Source: Treponema sp.
GTDB lineage: Bacteria; Spirochaetota; Spirochaetia; Treponematales; Treponemataceae
Length of the DNA: 64,000 nucleotides
Direction of reading: 5' to 3'
Assembly: GCA_002749205.1 (NCBI GenBank)
Contig: PDOP01000033.1
Location: forward strand, 1-64,000
Shown: piece after piece, positions 26,614-36,238 of the stretch
Numbering within the stretch: the stretch's first letter is position 1
Layout: each line of letters begins with the position of its first letter
Program-made: the position numbers and the translations under genes
Notes under the pieces: model-generated
Databases searched by the model: none
What the model was told of the DNA's origin: nothing
The model's input: only the letters and a program-made list of their open reading frames with translations

Positions 26614-27854
26614 TGAATAGGTTTAGAGGAAGTAAAAACATTTGTTCTTTTTGCGAAAAACCGGAATCCACTGACAGAATGGTGATACCCGGTCCAGGCG
26701 GAATAAATATCTGTGAGCGTTGTGTTTCATTATGTCAAAGTTATGTTCAAAAACACCGTATACCAAAAAACAAATTAGACATAAACCGGCTTCCAAAGCC
26801 ACAAGAACTAAAAGAATACCTTGACCAATATGTTATAGGGCAAGAACATGCAAAAAAAGTGCTTTCAGTTGCAGTGTATAATCACTACAAAAGAATTGCA
26901 TCACCGGCTTCTCTAGCGAGTGATGTTATACTTGAAAAATCGAATGTTTTGCTGTTAGGTCCAACAGGCTCCGGTAAGACCCTCTTAGCCAAAACATTGG
27001 CAGAAAAATTAAATGTCCCGTTTGCCATTGCTGACGCTACTACAGTAACAGAGGCAGGTTATGTTGGCGATGATGTTGAAAACATATTGTTGCGTTTAAT
27101 ACAAAATGCCAATGGTGATATAAAGCTTGCTGAAACAGGTATTGTCTTCATAGACGAAATTGACAAAATTTCGAGAAAAGGTGAAAATGTATCAATTACC
27201 CGTGATGTATCCGGTGAAGGTGTGCAACAGGCTTTGCTAAAAATAATTGAAGGTACAGAAGCCGGTGTTCCTCCTCAAGGCGGACGAAAACACCCAAATC
27301 AAGACACCTATAAAATCAACACATCAAATATTCTTTTTATATGCGGTGGAGCCTTTGTAGGATTAGACAAAATAGTAGAAAGCCGTATCGCAGAGCACCC
27401 GCTTGGTTTTTCGGCAGAAATAAAAACCAAAAGTGAAAAAAACCTGCAAGAACTTTTTTCTAACCTTACTCCCGATGACCTTGTAAAATTCGGTTTAATA
27501 CCCGAGCTAATAGGAAGATTACCTATAACAGTCGCATTGAACGAATTAACAAAAGATGACCTTATAAGAATTTTAACCGAGCCGAAAAACGCATTAGTAA
27601 AGCAATATGAAGAAGCATTTAAAATGGACGATGCAAAGCTAATATTTGAAGATGGTGTGATTGAAGCCATAGCTCAAAAAGCCATAGACCAAAATACAGG
27701 CGCCAGAGGACTCAGAGCAATAATTGAAAAGATAATGTTGGAGCCAATGTATGAAGCCCCATCTATTTCAAGCAGAAAAGAAATACGCATAACCAAAAGC
27801 ATGGTTAATAAGCAGACGGCACCCAAGATTAAAGTAGTTTCCAAAACGGCTTAA
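26613..27854 (+). CDS. clpX: ClpX, AAA+ unfoldase subunit of the Clp protease
   Basis: It unfolds tagged substrates and threads them into ClpP. The 413 residues begin with the zinc-binding domain (Cys11, Cys14, Cys34, Cys37). Walker A is GPTGSGKT (116-123) and Walker B is IVFIDEID (about 177-184). Pore and arginine-finger regions are present. The ClpP-docking IGF loop is LGF (264-266), a conservative change. The start overlaps the stop of clpP. No terminator-like hairpin is obvious after it, and an acidic-protein gene converges from the other strand. Confidence 0.96.
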   Translation: MNRFRGSKNICSFCEKPESTDRMVIPGPGGINICERCVSLCQSYVQKHRIPKNKLDINRLPKPQELKEYLDQYVIGQEHAKKVLSVAVYNHYKRIASPASLASDVILEKSNVLLLGPTGSGKTLLAKTLAEKLNVPFAIADATTVTEAGYVGDDVENILLRLIQNANGDIKLAETGIVFIDEIDKISRKGENVSITRDVSGEGVQQALLKIIEGTEAGVPPQGGRKHPNQDTYKINTSNILFICGGAFVGLDKIVESRIAEHPLGFSAEIKTKSEKNLQELFSNLTPDDLVKFGLIPELIGRLPITVALNELTKDDLIRILTEPKNALVKQYEEAFKMDDAKLIFEDGVIEAIAQKAIDQNTGARGLRAIIEKIMLEPMYEAPSISSRKEIRITKSMVNKQTAPKIKVVSKTA

Positions 27855-27903
27855 ACCAAAGACCATAGAGTGCCTTTTAAATAAAGGTTTGACTTAACTT
27901 TTT

Positions 27904-28161
27904 TTAATCAAAATCGTCATAATCTAAATCATCTTCATCGAACTCATCATCATCAAAGTCGAAGTCATCTTCGTCAAAATCGTCATCAAACTCATCGTCA
28001 AAGTCTTCGTCATCATCAAAATCATCTAAGTCAAAGTCTTCGTCATCAAACTCATCATCATCGTCAAAGTCGTCAAAATCATCTTCATAAGAATCATCTG
28101 AATCAAGGCTACTGGACGCATCAAAAAAACACATATAATCCGAATCAAAATTTTCAATCAT
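27904..28161 (-). CDS. Small, extremely acidic Asp/Glu/Phe low-complexity protein
   Basis: An 85-residue protein. Residues 1-20 are ordinary (MIENFDSDYMCFFDASSS), but the rest is about 70% Asp or Glu with Phe, Leu or Tyr every three to five positions (units such as DDEF and DDFD). I recognise no family. Such tails can bind cations or basic proteins, or act as DNA mimics. ATG 28161 follows GGAG; the frame is open to 28194. The DNA is a run of imperfect TCATCAT/TCGTCA units, so length variation by slippage is likely. It converges on clpX. It could be a small acidic regulator or a non-functional expansion. Confidence 0.55.
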   Translation of the reverse strand: MIENFDSDYMCFFDASSSLDSDDSYEDDFDDFDDDDEFDDEDFDLDDFDDDEDFDDEFDDDFDEDDFDFDDDEFDEDDLDYDDFD

Positions 28162-28312
28162 ACAATACCCACTCCACTTTAATAAAAATTTCAAAACTTT
28201 ATAAAAGCTTATACTTAATAATAAAACAAAAGTTTAAGTTTCGTCAATCGGTAAATACAACTTTTTTTAAATTTTTTATAAAAAAACGAAACTTGTAAAC
28301 ATAGTTGTTAAA

Positions 28313-29911
28313 TTAATAGTTGCTAAAAATTTTTTCCAACCTGCCTTTTCCTAAAACCTTCATAAATCCTGCCAATCGTGGTCCCTGTTCTTTCCCGATC
28401 AAAACTTTATAAATTGCGGTAAATAATGCTTTAGGCTCTATTTCATAAAAATTTGCAACATCATAAAGCTCAGTTGAAAGCTCTTTTTCTGTTTTTTCTT
28501 CCAGAGCCGGCAAAACATTATCACGAATATTTTTAATTGCATTCAGTTCAACATCCGACAAATTTACCTTATTATCACTTCCCTGTACCGCAAATCGGAA
28601 GTCTTCAGGAGCGCATTCAGTAATCCAATTCCATGCACATCGGCAACGTTGCCTAAATCTTGCAATTTGAAAATCCTTTATATCAGGAAATGATTTTAAA
28701 GCCTCATCAATATTCCCGCTGTTTATTTGAAGAATATTACATAAATGTCGAAACGGCACTTGAAACGGAATTTTTTCAGGCTTAAGACTTGCCCCTTTTG
28801 TTATAGGCTTAACTTGCGAAAGCTCGTAAATGCGTTTTTGTTTTTCAAAAACAGCTTCATTCTTTGCTTTTTGAACACCATAAGCAATTCTTTCGGTTTT
28901 ATCGTAATCCTCATAAATTTTGATTACATCTAAATCAAAACTGATTGAAAACTCTGTATTAGGTCTTGTTCCGGCAAACATATATCGCACAACTTCCGGC
29001 TGATAATATTGCAATACATCTGCAAGGCTAACAACTTTACCCTTAGACGAAGACATCTTTCCCGGTAGTCCCTTTAATCCTATAAAATCATATCTGAATG
29101 AAACAGGAGCGTCCCAGTCGTATATTTCTTTTGAAACAAGTCTTGCCGTATCGAATGAACCGCCTTGCGAATGATGGTCTTTACCCGCAGGCTCAAACAC
29201 AACCTGTTCGTGTTTCCACCTCATCGGCCAATCAATACGCCACCCCAGCTTTGCAATGCTTGTTTTGCGTAAATCAACATCCTCTGAATGACCGCATTCA
29301 CAGGTATAGTGTAATGTCCAATCGTTATCCCACCCGTCAACTGAGGTTGTATCTTTTTTGCAAGAAGAGCAAAACACTGAAACAGGCCAGTACTCGCCTT
29401 GCATTTTATGGTTTTCATCACGATAAGTGTTTAATATATCTTTTAACTTTTTGCGATTATCCATTGCCAGTTTCATTCCGGTGGCATAAAGACCGGCTTG
29501 ATAATTCTTAGCTTGATATAAATACTCAGGGTGAATACCAACCTCAGGTAAAATTGTCTCTACATCATATTCATGATGTGCAGCATAATTTTCATTTCGT
29601 CCTGATGTATCCGGCACAGAAGTAATCGGAAACCTAAGATATGCTTCAAGCTCATCAGGCTTGGGCATATTAGCCGGTACTTTTCTGAAGACATCGTAAT
29701 CGTCCCAAGAATAAATAAACCTCGCATTTTTGCCATTGTCGCGTAATGCTCGAACAACCAACTCTACCGACATTATTTCTCTAAAGTTACCAATGTGAAC
29801 AGTACCTGAAGGGGTAATCCCTGATGCACAAGTATACTCCTGCCTTTCACCACGCTCTCTTATGATATTTTCAGCTGTTTGATCAGCCCAATGTAAATTC
29901 TTTCCGCCCAT
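28313..29911 (-). CDS. lysS: Class I lysyl-tRNA synthetase
   Basis: It charges tRNA-Lys. At 532 residues it is of the class I (archaeal/spirochaetal/alphaproteobacterial) type and unrelated to the usual class II LysRS. The class I signatures are HIGN (39-42) and KMSSSKG (about 285), and a cysteine-rich insertion is present (VFCSSCKKDTTS, TCECGH). A C-terminal helical anticodon-binding region follows. ATG 29911 is spaced five bases from AAGGAAG, and a GTG two codons upstream is less likely. It is monocistronic with a good promoter. Confidence 0.95.
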   Translation of the reverse strand: MGGKNLHWADQTAENIIRERGERQEYTCASGITPSGTVHIGNFREIMSVELVVRALRDNGKNARFIYSWDDYDVFRKVPANMPKPDELEAYLRFPITSVPDTSGRNENYAAHHEYDVETILPEVGIHPEYLYQAKNYQAGLYATGMKLAMDNRKKLKDILNTYRDENHKMQGEYWPVSVFCSSCKKDTTSVDGWDNDWTLHYTCECGHSEDVDLRKTSIAKLGWRIDWPMRWKHEQVVFEPAGKDHHSQGGSFDTARLVSKEIYDWDAPVSFRYDFIGLKGLPGKMSSSKGKVVSLADVLQYYQPEVVRYMFAGTRPNTEFSISFDLDVIKIYEDYDKTERIAYGVQKAKNEAVFEKQKRIYELSQVKPITKGASLKPEKIPFQVPFRHLCNILQINSGNIDEALKSFPDIKDFQIARFRQRCRCAWNWITECAPEDFRFAVQGSDNKVNLSDVELNAIKNIRDNVLPALEEKTEKELSTELYDVANFYEIEPKALFTAIYKVLIGKEQGPRLAGFMKVLGKGRLEKIFSNY

Positions 29912-29935
29912 AACCACTTCCTTAAAAATTAAGGG

Positions 29936-29964
29936 ATTGTATCAAACATGAGCAAAAAAATCAA
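29936..29964 (-). promoter_or_regulatory. lysS promoter
   Basis: Minus strand TTGATT (29964-29959), a 17-base spacer and TACAAT (29941-29936). Confidence 0.65.
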
Positions 29965-30058
29965 GCAGAAAATTAAAATTGGCAAATTAAAATAACCCGG
30001 CTCTTTTTTATATTACGAAAGCAAAAAAAACACAAGGCGCAGGGAGTAAAATAAGGGG

Positions 30059-30087
30059 TTGACATAAATTCTTAAATATGCTATCTT
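30059..30087 (+). promoter_or_regulatory. tRNA-Val promoter
   Basis: TTGACA (30059-30064), a 17-base spacer and TATCTT (30082-30087), 13 bases ahead of the tRNA. Confidence 0.65.
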
Positions 30088-30100
30088 TCACAGGCTTTGA

Positions 30101-30174
30101 GGGCAATTAGCTCAGATGGTTAGAGTACAAGCATGACACGCTTGGGGTCACTGGTTCGATTCCAGTATTGCCCA
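30101..30174 (+). tRNA. tRNA-Val (anticodon GAC)
   Basis: Acceptor stem GGGCAAT pairs with ATTGCCC. The anticodon stem CAAGC/GCTTG carries loop ATGACAC, giving GAC. It ends two bases before the stop of the convergent GNAT gene, so there is no room for a separate terminator. Confidence 0.95.
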
Positions 30175-30176
30175 AT

Positions 30177-31070
30177 TTACCGAAAATAAGAAATCCTAAA
30201 ATCCGTAATATATTTAAACCCTGTTTTTTCATATAATCTTTTAGCCGCAATATTGTATTTTTTTACATAAAGAGAGAATGTCTTTTTTTTATTTTCCGGC
30301 CGTAAAAGCATATACTTTACTAAAGCATGAGCGACACCTAAATTTCTGAATTCAGGCATGGTATACATTCCGCCGATTTGATTGCAATAAAAACCTCTTG
30401 CATTTGTATTGACCTTTGAAATAATCTTATTATGATATTCCGCTTTATAAAGTTGTTGAGTTTCTAAAAGTTTTTTTAAATATAATCTTGTTATTCTTTT
30501 TTCCACGTGCCCATATCCTGAGCGCACTTCTGTTTTTTCATAATCCATTTGTAAAGGCAATAAACCTTCTATGTCATAAACCGTGCAAGGCGAAAACTTA
30601 ATATCCAAATCGCACGGAGATGTGTTTTCAATTAATTTTGCATTTTCGCCGGTAAAACTTAACAAGTCATAATTTTGTATTCTGTAAGGCTTTATAAAAA
30701 AACTATTATCAAGAAACGCATCAAATGCAAAACTCATATCGCCTGTTCCCAATACAGATTGTACAACACCCTTGAATTCTTGAATTTCAACATTCCGAAA
30801 AAAATCATTATGCAGCCCTTTTGGAAAACAATGTAAAACCGTTCCATACGCATTTATTATTAACACCCCAAAAATATTTTCATTTAAATCCAAAAGCAAA
30901 AAACCTTTCAAAAAAATCTTTTCAAATTTGTTTCCTGTAGCCCCTCTTTTTAAAAACTTTTGAAAGCGTATTAACTCACTTACCAAATTAACACAAGCAT
31001 ATTCATAGGGAAGAACAAACTTTAAGGCTTTTTGAATATTCACTTCGGTGATTTTTTCCACTTTATACAT
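30177..31070 (-). CDS. GNAT-family N-acetyltransferase
   Basis: A 297-residue protein. The C-terminal third has the GNAT acetyl-CoA fold: GGMYTMPEFRNLGVAHALVKYML matches motif A (Q/R-x-x-G-x-G/A) and is followed by NIAAKRLYEKTGFKY. The N-terminal part (about 1-190) is divergent and may provide the substrate site. The acceptor cannot be predicted. ATG 31070 is chosen; the frame extends to a TTG at 31091. It converges on tRNA-Val with only two bases between them. Confidence 0.82.
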   Translation of the reverse strand: MYKVEKITEVNIQKALKFVLPYEYACVNLVSELIRFQKFLKRGATGNKFEKIFLKGFLLLDLNENIFGVLIINAYGTVLHCFPKGLHNDFFRNVEIQEFKGVVQSVLGTGDMSFAFDAFLDNSFFIKPYRIQNYDLLSFTGENAKLIENTSPCDLDIKFSPCTVYDIEGLLPLQMDYEKTEVRSGYGHVEKRITRLYLKKLLETQQLYKAEYHNKIISKVNTNARGFYCNQIGGMYTMPEFRNLGVAHALVKYMLLRPENKKKTFSLYVKKYNIAAKRLYEKTGFKYITDFRISYFR

Positions 31071-31270
31071 CAAGGTTATTTTACAAAACAATCATAAGAT
31101 TGTCCATAGCCAACCTTTATTTCAATTTTAAGTTAAAAAAATATTTTTGTGCGTCATATTTAAACGCACGGCATAACTTTTTGACTAAAGCAAGCAAACT
31201 AAAAACAAACTTAAGTTAATTATACAAATCTTTTACATTTATAAAATATTGCATTCCAATATTAAAACAG

Positions 31271-31457
31271 CTTAGTACATCGTTTTAGTTTTATGTCGCA
31301 CGGTGAGTTTAGTTTGGGGGGTAGCGGAGGATATTGCCGATGTTTAATATTATCTTCAATTGCGAGTTGGAGCTATAAGCGGAAAATCGCAAAGCGTGAA
31401 GATTTAAAAAAAATCGGCAAAAGCCGGAGCTAGGGGGAGGCACCCCCTCATAAAAAT
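31271..31457 (-). repeat. Family C repeat, copy C2
   Basis: It is the partner of C1 (24043-24236): about 80 nearly identical bases, then divergent inner stems that still pair (ATTGCCGAT with ATCGGCAA; CTTC with GAAG; TTGCGA with TCGCAA). It ends in the AGGGGGAGGCACCCCCTC hairpin. It occupies the divergent gap before the SNF2 gene; the 180 bases before it show nothing I can interpret. Confidence 0.65.
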
Positions 31458-31462
31458 ACTAA

Positions 31463-31490
31463 TTGCTTTTTTTTGAATTTAAATTATAAT
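31463..31490 (+). promoter_or_regulatory. Promoter of the SNF2 helicase gene
   Basis: TTGCTT (31463-31468), a 16-base spacer and TATAAT (31485-31490). The predicted +1 is 31497 or 31498, the A of the start codon, and no Shine-Dalgarno sequence is present. Confidence 0.6.
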
Positions 31491-31497
31491 ATGTGTC

Positions 31498-34400
31498 ATG
31501 GCAAGAAACAAATACGGCACGACCCCGTGGGGAAAATGGTTTTTAAAAATGTTATCAAACTATGACGGCAGCGGAAGATTGACGCGAGGGCGAACTTATG
31601 CTAACACGGGACGAGTAGAAAATATTAAAATATCGGGAAGAGTAATTTCATCGCGCGTGAAGGGAAGTTATGATCCGTGGTATGACATTAATTTGGAGTT
31701 CCCAAAAATCTCGCAAACAACAGAAAATAAAATTGTAAAAATTTTTGTAAAAAATAAAATGGAATTAGTTGCACTTAGAAACGGGATTATGCAAGACTCG
31801 TTAATCGAAATATTTGAAAAGAAAAACATTCGGTTAATTCCCGCCAAATGGAGTAAGCTAGTCAAAAGCTGTTCCTGCCCTGACTACGGAGACCCTTGCA
31901 AACACATGGCTGCCGTGCTTTTTATTTTATCACGCGAAATTGATTATGATCCAAGATTGATTTTTCAGCTTGGCGGATTTGATCTTAACAAAGATTATCC
32001 TGAGTATTCAAATGCAATAAGCAAAAACAATTACGACAGTGAAACTTTTGAAACTAAGACAACGAATAATCTTCAAAGTAATGCCGAAAAAAAACCTGCG
32101 CCTGTTTTTGAAATTGAACAACCGGTACCTATTACGATGAGAAACAAAAAAACCGTAGAAGAGCTTCTTGACAGTTCAGAGACAAAATCGGAAAGCAAAA
32201 TTAAAAATAAAGTACTCAGTTTTCCTTCTGCAGAATCTTATATTCCGCTTGTTACAAGTTTTTTACCTCAGCAGCCGGTGTTTTCTGTTTCTGATTTTGT
32301 GCCTAAGCTCAAAGAGTTTTATCATACATCTTTAGCTTTATATGATTTTAATTTTTATGCAAATGCAATTGACCTGCATGGTGCGGAAAATATTTTTTAT
32401 TCCAATATATCTATAAATACAAAAACATTGAGTAAAAGTAAAAGTGGTTTTCCGCTTTCAAAAAAATCCTTTTTAACATTAAATATAAAACAGTCTGCAA
32501 AAAGTTTTTTTGAGTTTACGCTTTTACAGGCGGGTGTTTTATTTAGTATAAAGCCAAATGTTGCATCGGATTTAAGCTCAGGATATTGTACGGCTTATTC
32601 TTTTTTCCAACTTGCAAAAAAAATTATTCATGATTCGGCTTTTATTCCTGCAGTTAATATTAGCAATAAAGTGCTTTCTGTTTTTTGGAAACCCCTGACG
32701 GCATCAACGGAAATAAATTCCGCTATTGATGAATTTGCAAATATGCTTACCGATGATTTTTTTTCAGCTGTTTCAAAATGGGGAAAAAGATATTGTGCCG
32801 AGCTTCTTTTAACAGCGTATTTGACCGAATATGTTTTATCCATGAATTTTACTCCGAAACTTACATCGGCTTACGATAGACAAATAGATTCACTTTTTTT
32901 TGGAGACAATGCTATTGATACAAGCATACCCGGTAACAAAAATTTGGCAACCGTTATTTATACTTGGCTTGCTGTTCTTAATTACACTCCAAACGAATAC
33001 CTTTACAGACTTACCTTAAAAATTATTAGTGAAGACAGAATAGACCTTTTCGCATCTGTATTAAAACTCGACGAAGTGAATTCTAATTTTCAAGATTTGC
33101 ATATTGCAATAAAAAAAAGCGCTACTCCTGAACGTATTTTGAAATTCCCAATTGTGCTTGCATCGTATTTACCCGAGATAACAGATCTTGTGTCAAAAAA
33201 ATCAGTCCGGTTTAATCTTGAAGAAGTTGGTAAATTTTTAAGCGATTCGTCACAGCTATTAAAACGATTCGGTGTAGAAATTATTTTACCGAAAGCATTA
33301 CAAAAAACATTAAAACCAAAAACAGTTCTTTCGGTAAAAACAACAAACAGCAATGCCTCGGTTCAAACATTTTTAAGTCTTACAGATATTTTAGAATATG
33401 ACAAAAAAATTATGCTCGGGAGTTTTGAAATTTCAATTAAAGAATTTCAAAAACTCGTTAAAGAGAATTCACGTATTATAAAATTCAACGATCAATATGT
33501 TTTACTTGATCCAAAAGAAGTTGCCAAACTTTTTGATAATCTTACAACAGATGAAATAACACCGCTCGATTTAATGCAATCTATTTTAACAAAAGAAGCG
33601 GTTATTTCAGCAGATGCACAAATACAAATAGATTCTATATTCAAAAGCAATGTATTAAACACTCCGAAAAACTTAAATGCTAAACTTAGAAGCTATCAGG
33701 AAAAAGGGTTTTCATGGATGTATGCAAACATAAAAAGCGGATTTGGATGTTTGCTTGCCGATGATATGGGACTTGGTAAAACCATACAAGTTATTTCTTT
33801 GATTTTAATATTAAAGGAAAAGAATGAATTAGATAATGGTGTAATCATTGTATCTCCTGCAAGTTTAATTTCAAATTGGTTGCATGAAATAAATAAGTTT
33901 GCACCTAATTTAATATGCAATGTTTATCACGGTAAAAAAAGAAAACTAAATCCCAAAGCAGAGATAACATTAACAACCTATCAGACAATGCAAAAAGATA
34001 TAGACAAAGTGATTGCACATAATTTTTTTGGAATAATTATTGATGAAGCTCAAAGTATAAAAAACTCAAATACAAAAACAGCTAAAGCCTTAAAAAAAAC
34101 AAACACCCGATTTAGAATTGCATTAACCGGCACACCTGTCGAAAACAATCTTGAAGACCTTCGCTCTATTTTTGATTTTATATTACCTAATTATTTAGGC
34201 GATGCAAAAACATTTAAGCATAAGTGGAGAATACCAATTGAGCTTCATTCAAACCGAGAAATAAGTGAACGCCTGCAAAAAATTACAGCTCCTTTTATTC
34301 TTCGCAGATTAAAAACGGACAAAAAAATTATTTCTGACTTGCCGGAAAAAATTACCACAAATAATTACTGTAATTTAACAGTCGAACAAGTTGCATTATA

Positions 34401-35076
34401 TGAATCGCTTATTGACACACAACTTAATACGATAAAAACATCAGATACCGAAATAAAACGACATGCCAGAATTTTAAAACTCTTAACAGGATTAAAACAA
34501 ATATGCAACCACCCGCGAGTATTCGACAAAACCAGCCCCGAGTCGCCGCATTTATCGGGAAAAGTTTTAAGCCTGCTTTTTCTGTTAAAGGAAATTCTTG
34601 CCAATGGTGAAAAAGTAATTATTTTTAGTCAATATGTTGAAACACTTAAACTTCTTAAAACCATTATCCAAAAAGAGCTTAACACTTCACCGCTCAGTAT
34701 CACGGGGGCAATCAACCCAAAAAAACGCCAAGAAGCAGTTGAACTATTTCAAACAAACCCCGGTTCGAGAGTTTTGCTCATCTCGCTAAAAGCAGGCGGC
34801 ACAGGTTTAAATCTTACAGCCGCCGGTCGCGTAATCCACTTTGACTTATGGTACAACCCCGCCGTTGAAGACCAAGCCACAGATCGCGCATTCCGAATCG
34901 GACAAAAATCAAATGTATTTGTACACCGCTTAATTTGTGAAGGCACATTTGAAGAAAAAATAGATAAAATGATACAAAAAAAACGAAACATTGCAGACGC
35001 AATATCCGGTGGCGAAACATGGATTTCAAAATTAACTAACAGCGAATTAGAGGAAATACTTACGCTCCAAAAATAA
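31498..35076 (+). CDS. SNF2/RapA-type DEXH helicase with SWIM zinc finger
   Basis: A 1192-residue ATP-dependent DNA translocase-like protein. The SWIM zinc finger near the N terminus is CSCPDYGDPCKH (Cys125, Cys127, Cys134, His136). A poorly conserved middle (about 150-720) follows. The SNF2 ATPase has Walker A DDMGLGKT (about 755), DEAQ (about 849), the LTGTPVENN motif, and a C-terminal helicase lobe with IIFSQYVETLKLL and DQATDRAFRIGQ. Bacterial SWIM-SNF2 proteins probably remodel nucleoprotein or recycle RNA polymerase, but no precise role is known. It is monocistronic, flanked by repeats C2 and A5, and its mRNA may be leaderless. Confidence 0.93.
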   Translation: MARNKYGTTPWGKWFLKMLSNYDGSGRLTRGRTYANTGRVENIKISGRVISSRVKGSYDPWYDINLEFPKISQTTENKIVKIFVKNKMELVALRNGIMQDSLIEIFEKKNIRLIPAKWSKLVKSCSCPDYGDPCKHMAAVLFILSREIDYDPRLIFQLGGFDLNKDYPEYSNAISKNNYDSETFETKTTNNLQSNAEKKPAPVFEIEQPVPITMRNKKTVEELLDSSETKSESKIKNKVLSFPSAESYIPLVTSFLPQQPVFSVSDFVPKLKEFYHTSLALYDFNFYANAIDLHGAENIFYSNISINTKTLSKSKSGFPLSKKSFLTLNIKQSAKSFFEFTLLQAGVLFSIKPNVASDLSSGYCTAYSFFQLAKKIIHDSAFIPAVNISNKVLSVFWKPLTASTEINSAIDEFANMLTDDFFSAVSKWGKRYCAELLLTAYLTEYVLSMNFTPKLTSAYDRQIDSLFFGDNAIDTSIPGNKNLATVIYTWLAVLNYTPNEYLYRLTLKIISEDRIDLFASVLKLDEVNSNFQDLHIAIKKSATPERILKFPIVLASYLPEITDLVSKKSVRFNLEEVGKFLSDSSQLLKRFGVEIILPKALQKTLKPKTVLSVKTTNSNASVQTFLSLTDILEYDKKIMLGSFEISIKEFQKLVKENSRIIKFNDQYVLLDPKEVAKLFDNLTTDEITPLDLMQSILTKEAVISADAQIQIDSIFKSNVLNTPKNLNAKLRSYQEKGFSWMYANIKSGFGCLLADDMGLGKTIQVISLILILKEKNELDNGVIIVSPASLISNWLHEINKFAPNLICNVYHGKKRKLNPKAEITLTTYQTMQKDIDKVIAHNFFGIIIDEAQSIKNSNTKTAKALKKTNTRFRIALTGTPVENNLEDLRSIFDFILPNYLGDAKTFKHKWRIPIELHSNREISERLQKITAPFILRRLKTDKKIISDLPEKITTNNYCNLTVEQVALYESLIDTQLNTIKTSDTEIKRHARILKLLTGLKQICNHPRVFDKTSPESPHLSGKVLSLLFLLKEILANGEKVIIFSQYVETLKLLKTIIQKELNTSPLSITGAINPKKRQEAVELFQTNPGSRVLLISLKAGGTGLNLTAAGRVIHFDLWYNPAVEDQATDRAFRIGQKSNVFVHRLICEGTFEEKIDKMIQKKRNIADAISGGETWISKLTNSELEEILTLQK

Positions 35077-35104
35077 GTTTTTTATAGCTTTTACAAAATA
35101 CTAA

Positions 35105-35300
35105 ATATTTTGTCGCTATCGCTCCGTAACCCGACTGCCCGCATAATCTTTCGTCCTTTGCTGTTAGTCTTAATCGCCGTTTTATGCTATCGCTCCAACC
35201 GACTTTACTGCTTTAAAAATCGAACGAAAGGATAGACGGGGCAGTCCAAATTAGGTTAATCGAATTTGTCTAAGACGCCGGTTTTCTGCTTAAAACCCCG
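35105..35300 (+). repeat. Covarying structured repeat, copy A5
   Basis: P1 is GACTGCCC (35133-35140) with GGGCAGTC (35239-35246). P2 is CTTTCGT (35148-35154) with ACGAAAG (35224-35230). Loop TATGCTATCGCTCCAACCG. The CCGGTTTTCTGCTTAAA end block is present. It lies between the SNF2 gene and crp. Confidence 0.8.
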
Positions 35301-35392
35301 CACGCAAAATTCATCTAAACACTATTTAAAAAAATAAAAAAATATGCTAAAATTAAAATGTATGCAACACCATAAACAAAGGAATTAGATAA

Positions 35393-36061
35393 ATGTCTAA
35401 AGATAATATTGACAACTTAACTAAATTTAAAATATTCGATAATATTTCAGAATCAAGCAAAGAAAAAATTAAACAAAATGTAATAATAAAAAAAGTTTTT
35501 AATGCTAACGAGAGAGTAGCCAGAAAAGGCGATAAATTAAACCATGCCCTCCTTATCAACAAGGGGTGTTTGAGAACTTTAGAGTATATGATCGATGGTA
35601 AAGAAATGGTTTCTTCTTACTACATTGAAAGTGATGCTTTTCCGTTTTATTTACACTTTGGAAAAACCAACCACCTTCCTTATGATGTTTATGCTTTAAA
35701 AAAATCTGAAGTTCTATTTTTACCATTCGATATTGTTGAAAATCTTATTCAAGATGATCCGGTTTTTATGAAAAATTTATTGGAATTTATTTCTGAATAC
35801 ACTTGTTTTTATAGATTACTGCTTAGAGCAACTCAATATAATAAAGTAGTTCAAAGAATTGCTTATTGGCTCTTGCATATAGATGAAATTGATAGTCTTA
35901 AATTTCCTTCCAGTCAAAACATGCTGGCAAATATATTAAGAGTAAACCGACCGAGCCTTAATCAAGAGCTAAAAAGACTATCCCAACTTAAAATTATAAA
36001 AATGAATAAAATGAAATTTGAAATATTAAATCGAGAATATTTAGAAAATCTTATTGAATAG
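35393..36061 (+). CDS. Crp/Fnr-family transcriptional regulator
   Basis: A 222-residue DNA-binding regulator. Residues about 20-125 form the cyclic-nucleotide-binding jelly roll (LINKGCLRTLEYMIDGKEMVSSYY). A dimer helix and a C-terminal winged HTH follow (NMLANILRVNRPSLNQELKRLSQLKIIKM). There is no N-terminal four-cysteine cluster, so it is not an Fe-S FNR; the Arg for cAMP phosphate is not evident, so the effector is unknown. The start follows AAAGGA. It faces the end of the grd operon, and a 5-4-5 palindrome of Crp type precedes grdX, so it is a plausible grd regulator. Confidence 0.88.
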   Translation: MSKDNIDNLTKFKIFDNISESSKEKIKQNVIIKKVFNANERVARKGDKLNHALLINKGCLRTLEYMIDGKEMVSSYYIESDAFPFYLHFGKTNHLPYDVYALKKSEVLFLPFDIVENLIQDDPVFMKNLLEFISEYTCFYRLLLRATQYNKVVQRIAYWLLHIDEIDSLKFPSSQNMLANILRVNRPSLNQELKRLSQLKIIKMNKMKFEILNREYLENLIE

Positions 36062-36109
36062 CAAAATCCCGGTAAAAAACATCCAAAAACAACACACTAA
36101 AATAACACG

Positions 36110-36238
36110 AAGAACTTGCAAAGCTCATTTGAGATTTGCAAGTTCTTACAAAATATACCAAAAAGCGCAATGAAATGAGCTTATTTTTAAGCCAACTTGC
36201 AAAAGTTACTCCACTTTTACAAGTGGCTCAAACACATT
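36110..36238. repeat. Family E repeat, copy E1
   Basis: A perfect 13-bp hairpin AAGAACTTGCAAA/TTTGCAAGTTCTT (36110-36147) is followed by AAAATATACCAAAAAGCGCA and ATGAAATGAGCTT, shared with copy E2 at 49325-49450. A CACTTTTACAAGTG element is also shared. It lies between the convergent crp and grdB genes and may terminate both. Confidence 0.6.

Noticed and set aside
28313..29917. GTG start two codons upstream of the lysS ATG
   Set aside because: ATG 29911 has the better spacing from AAGGAAG.
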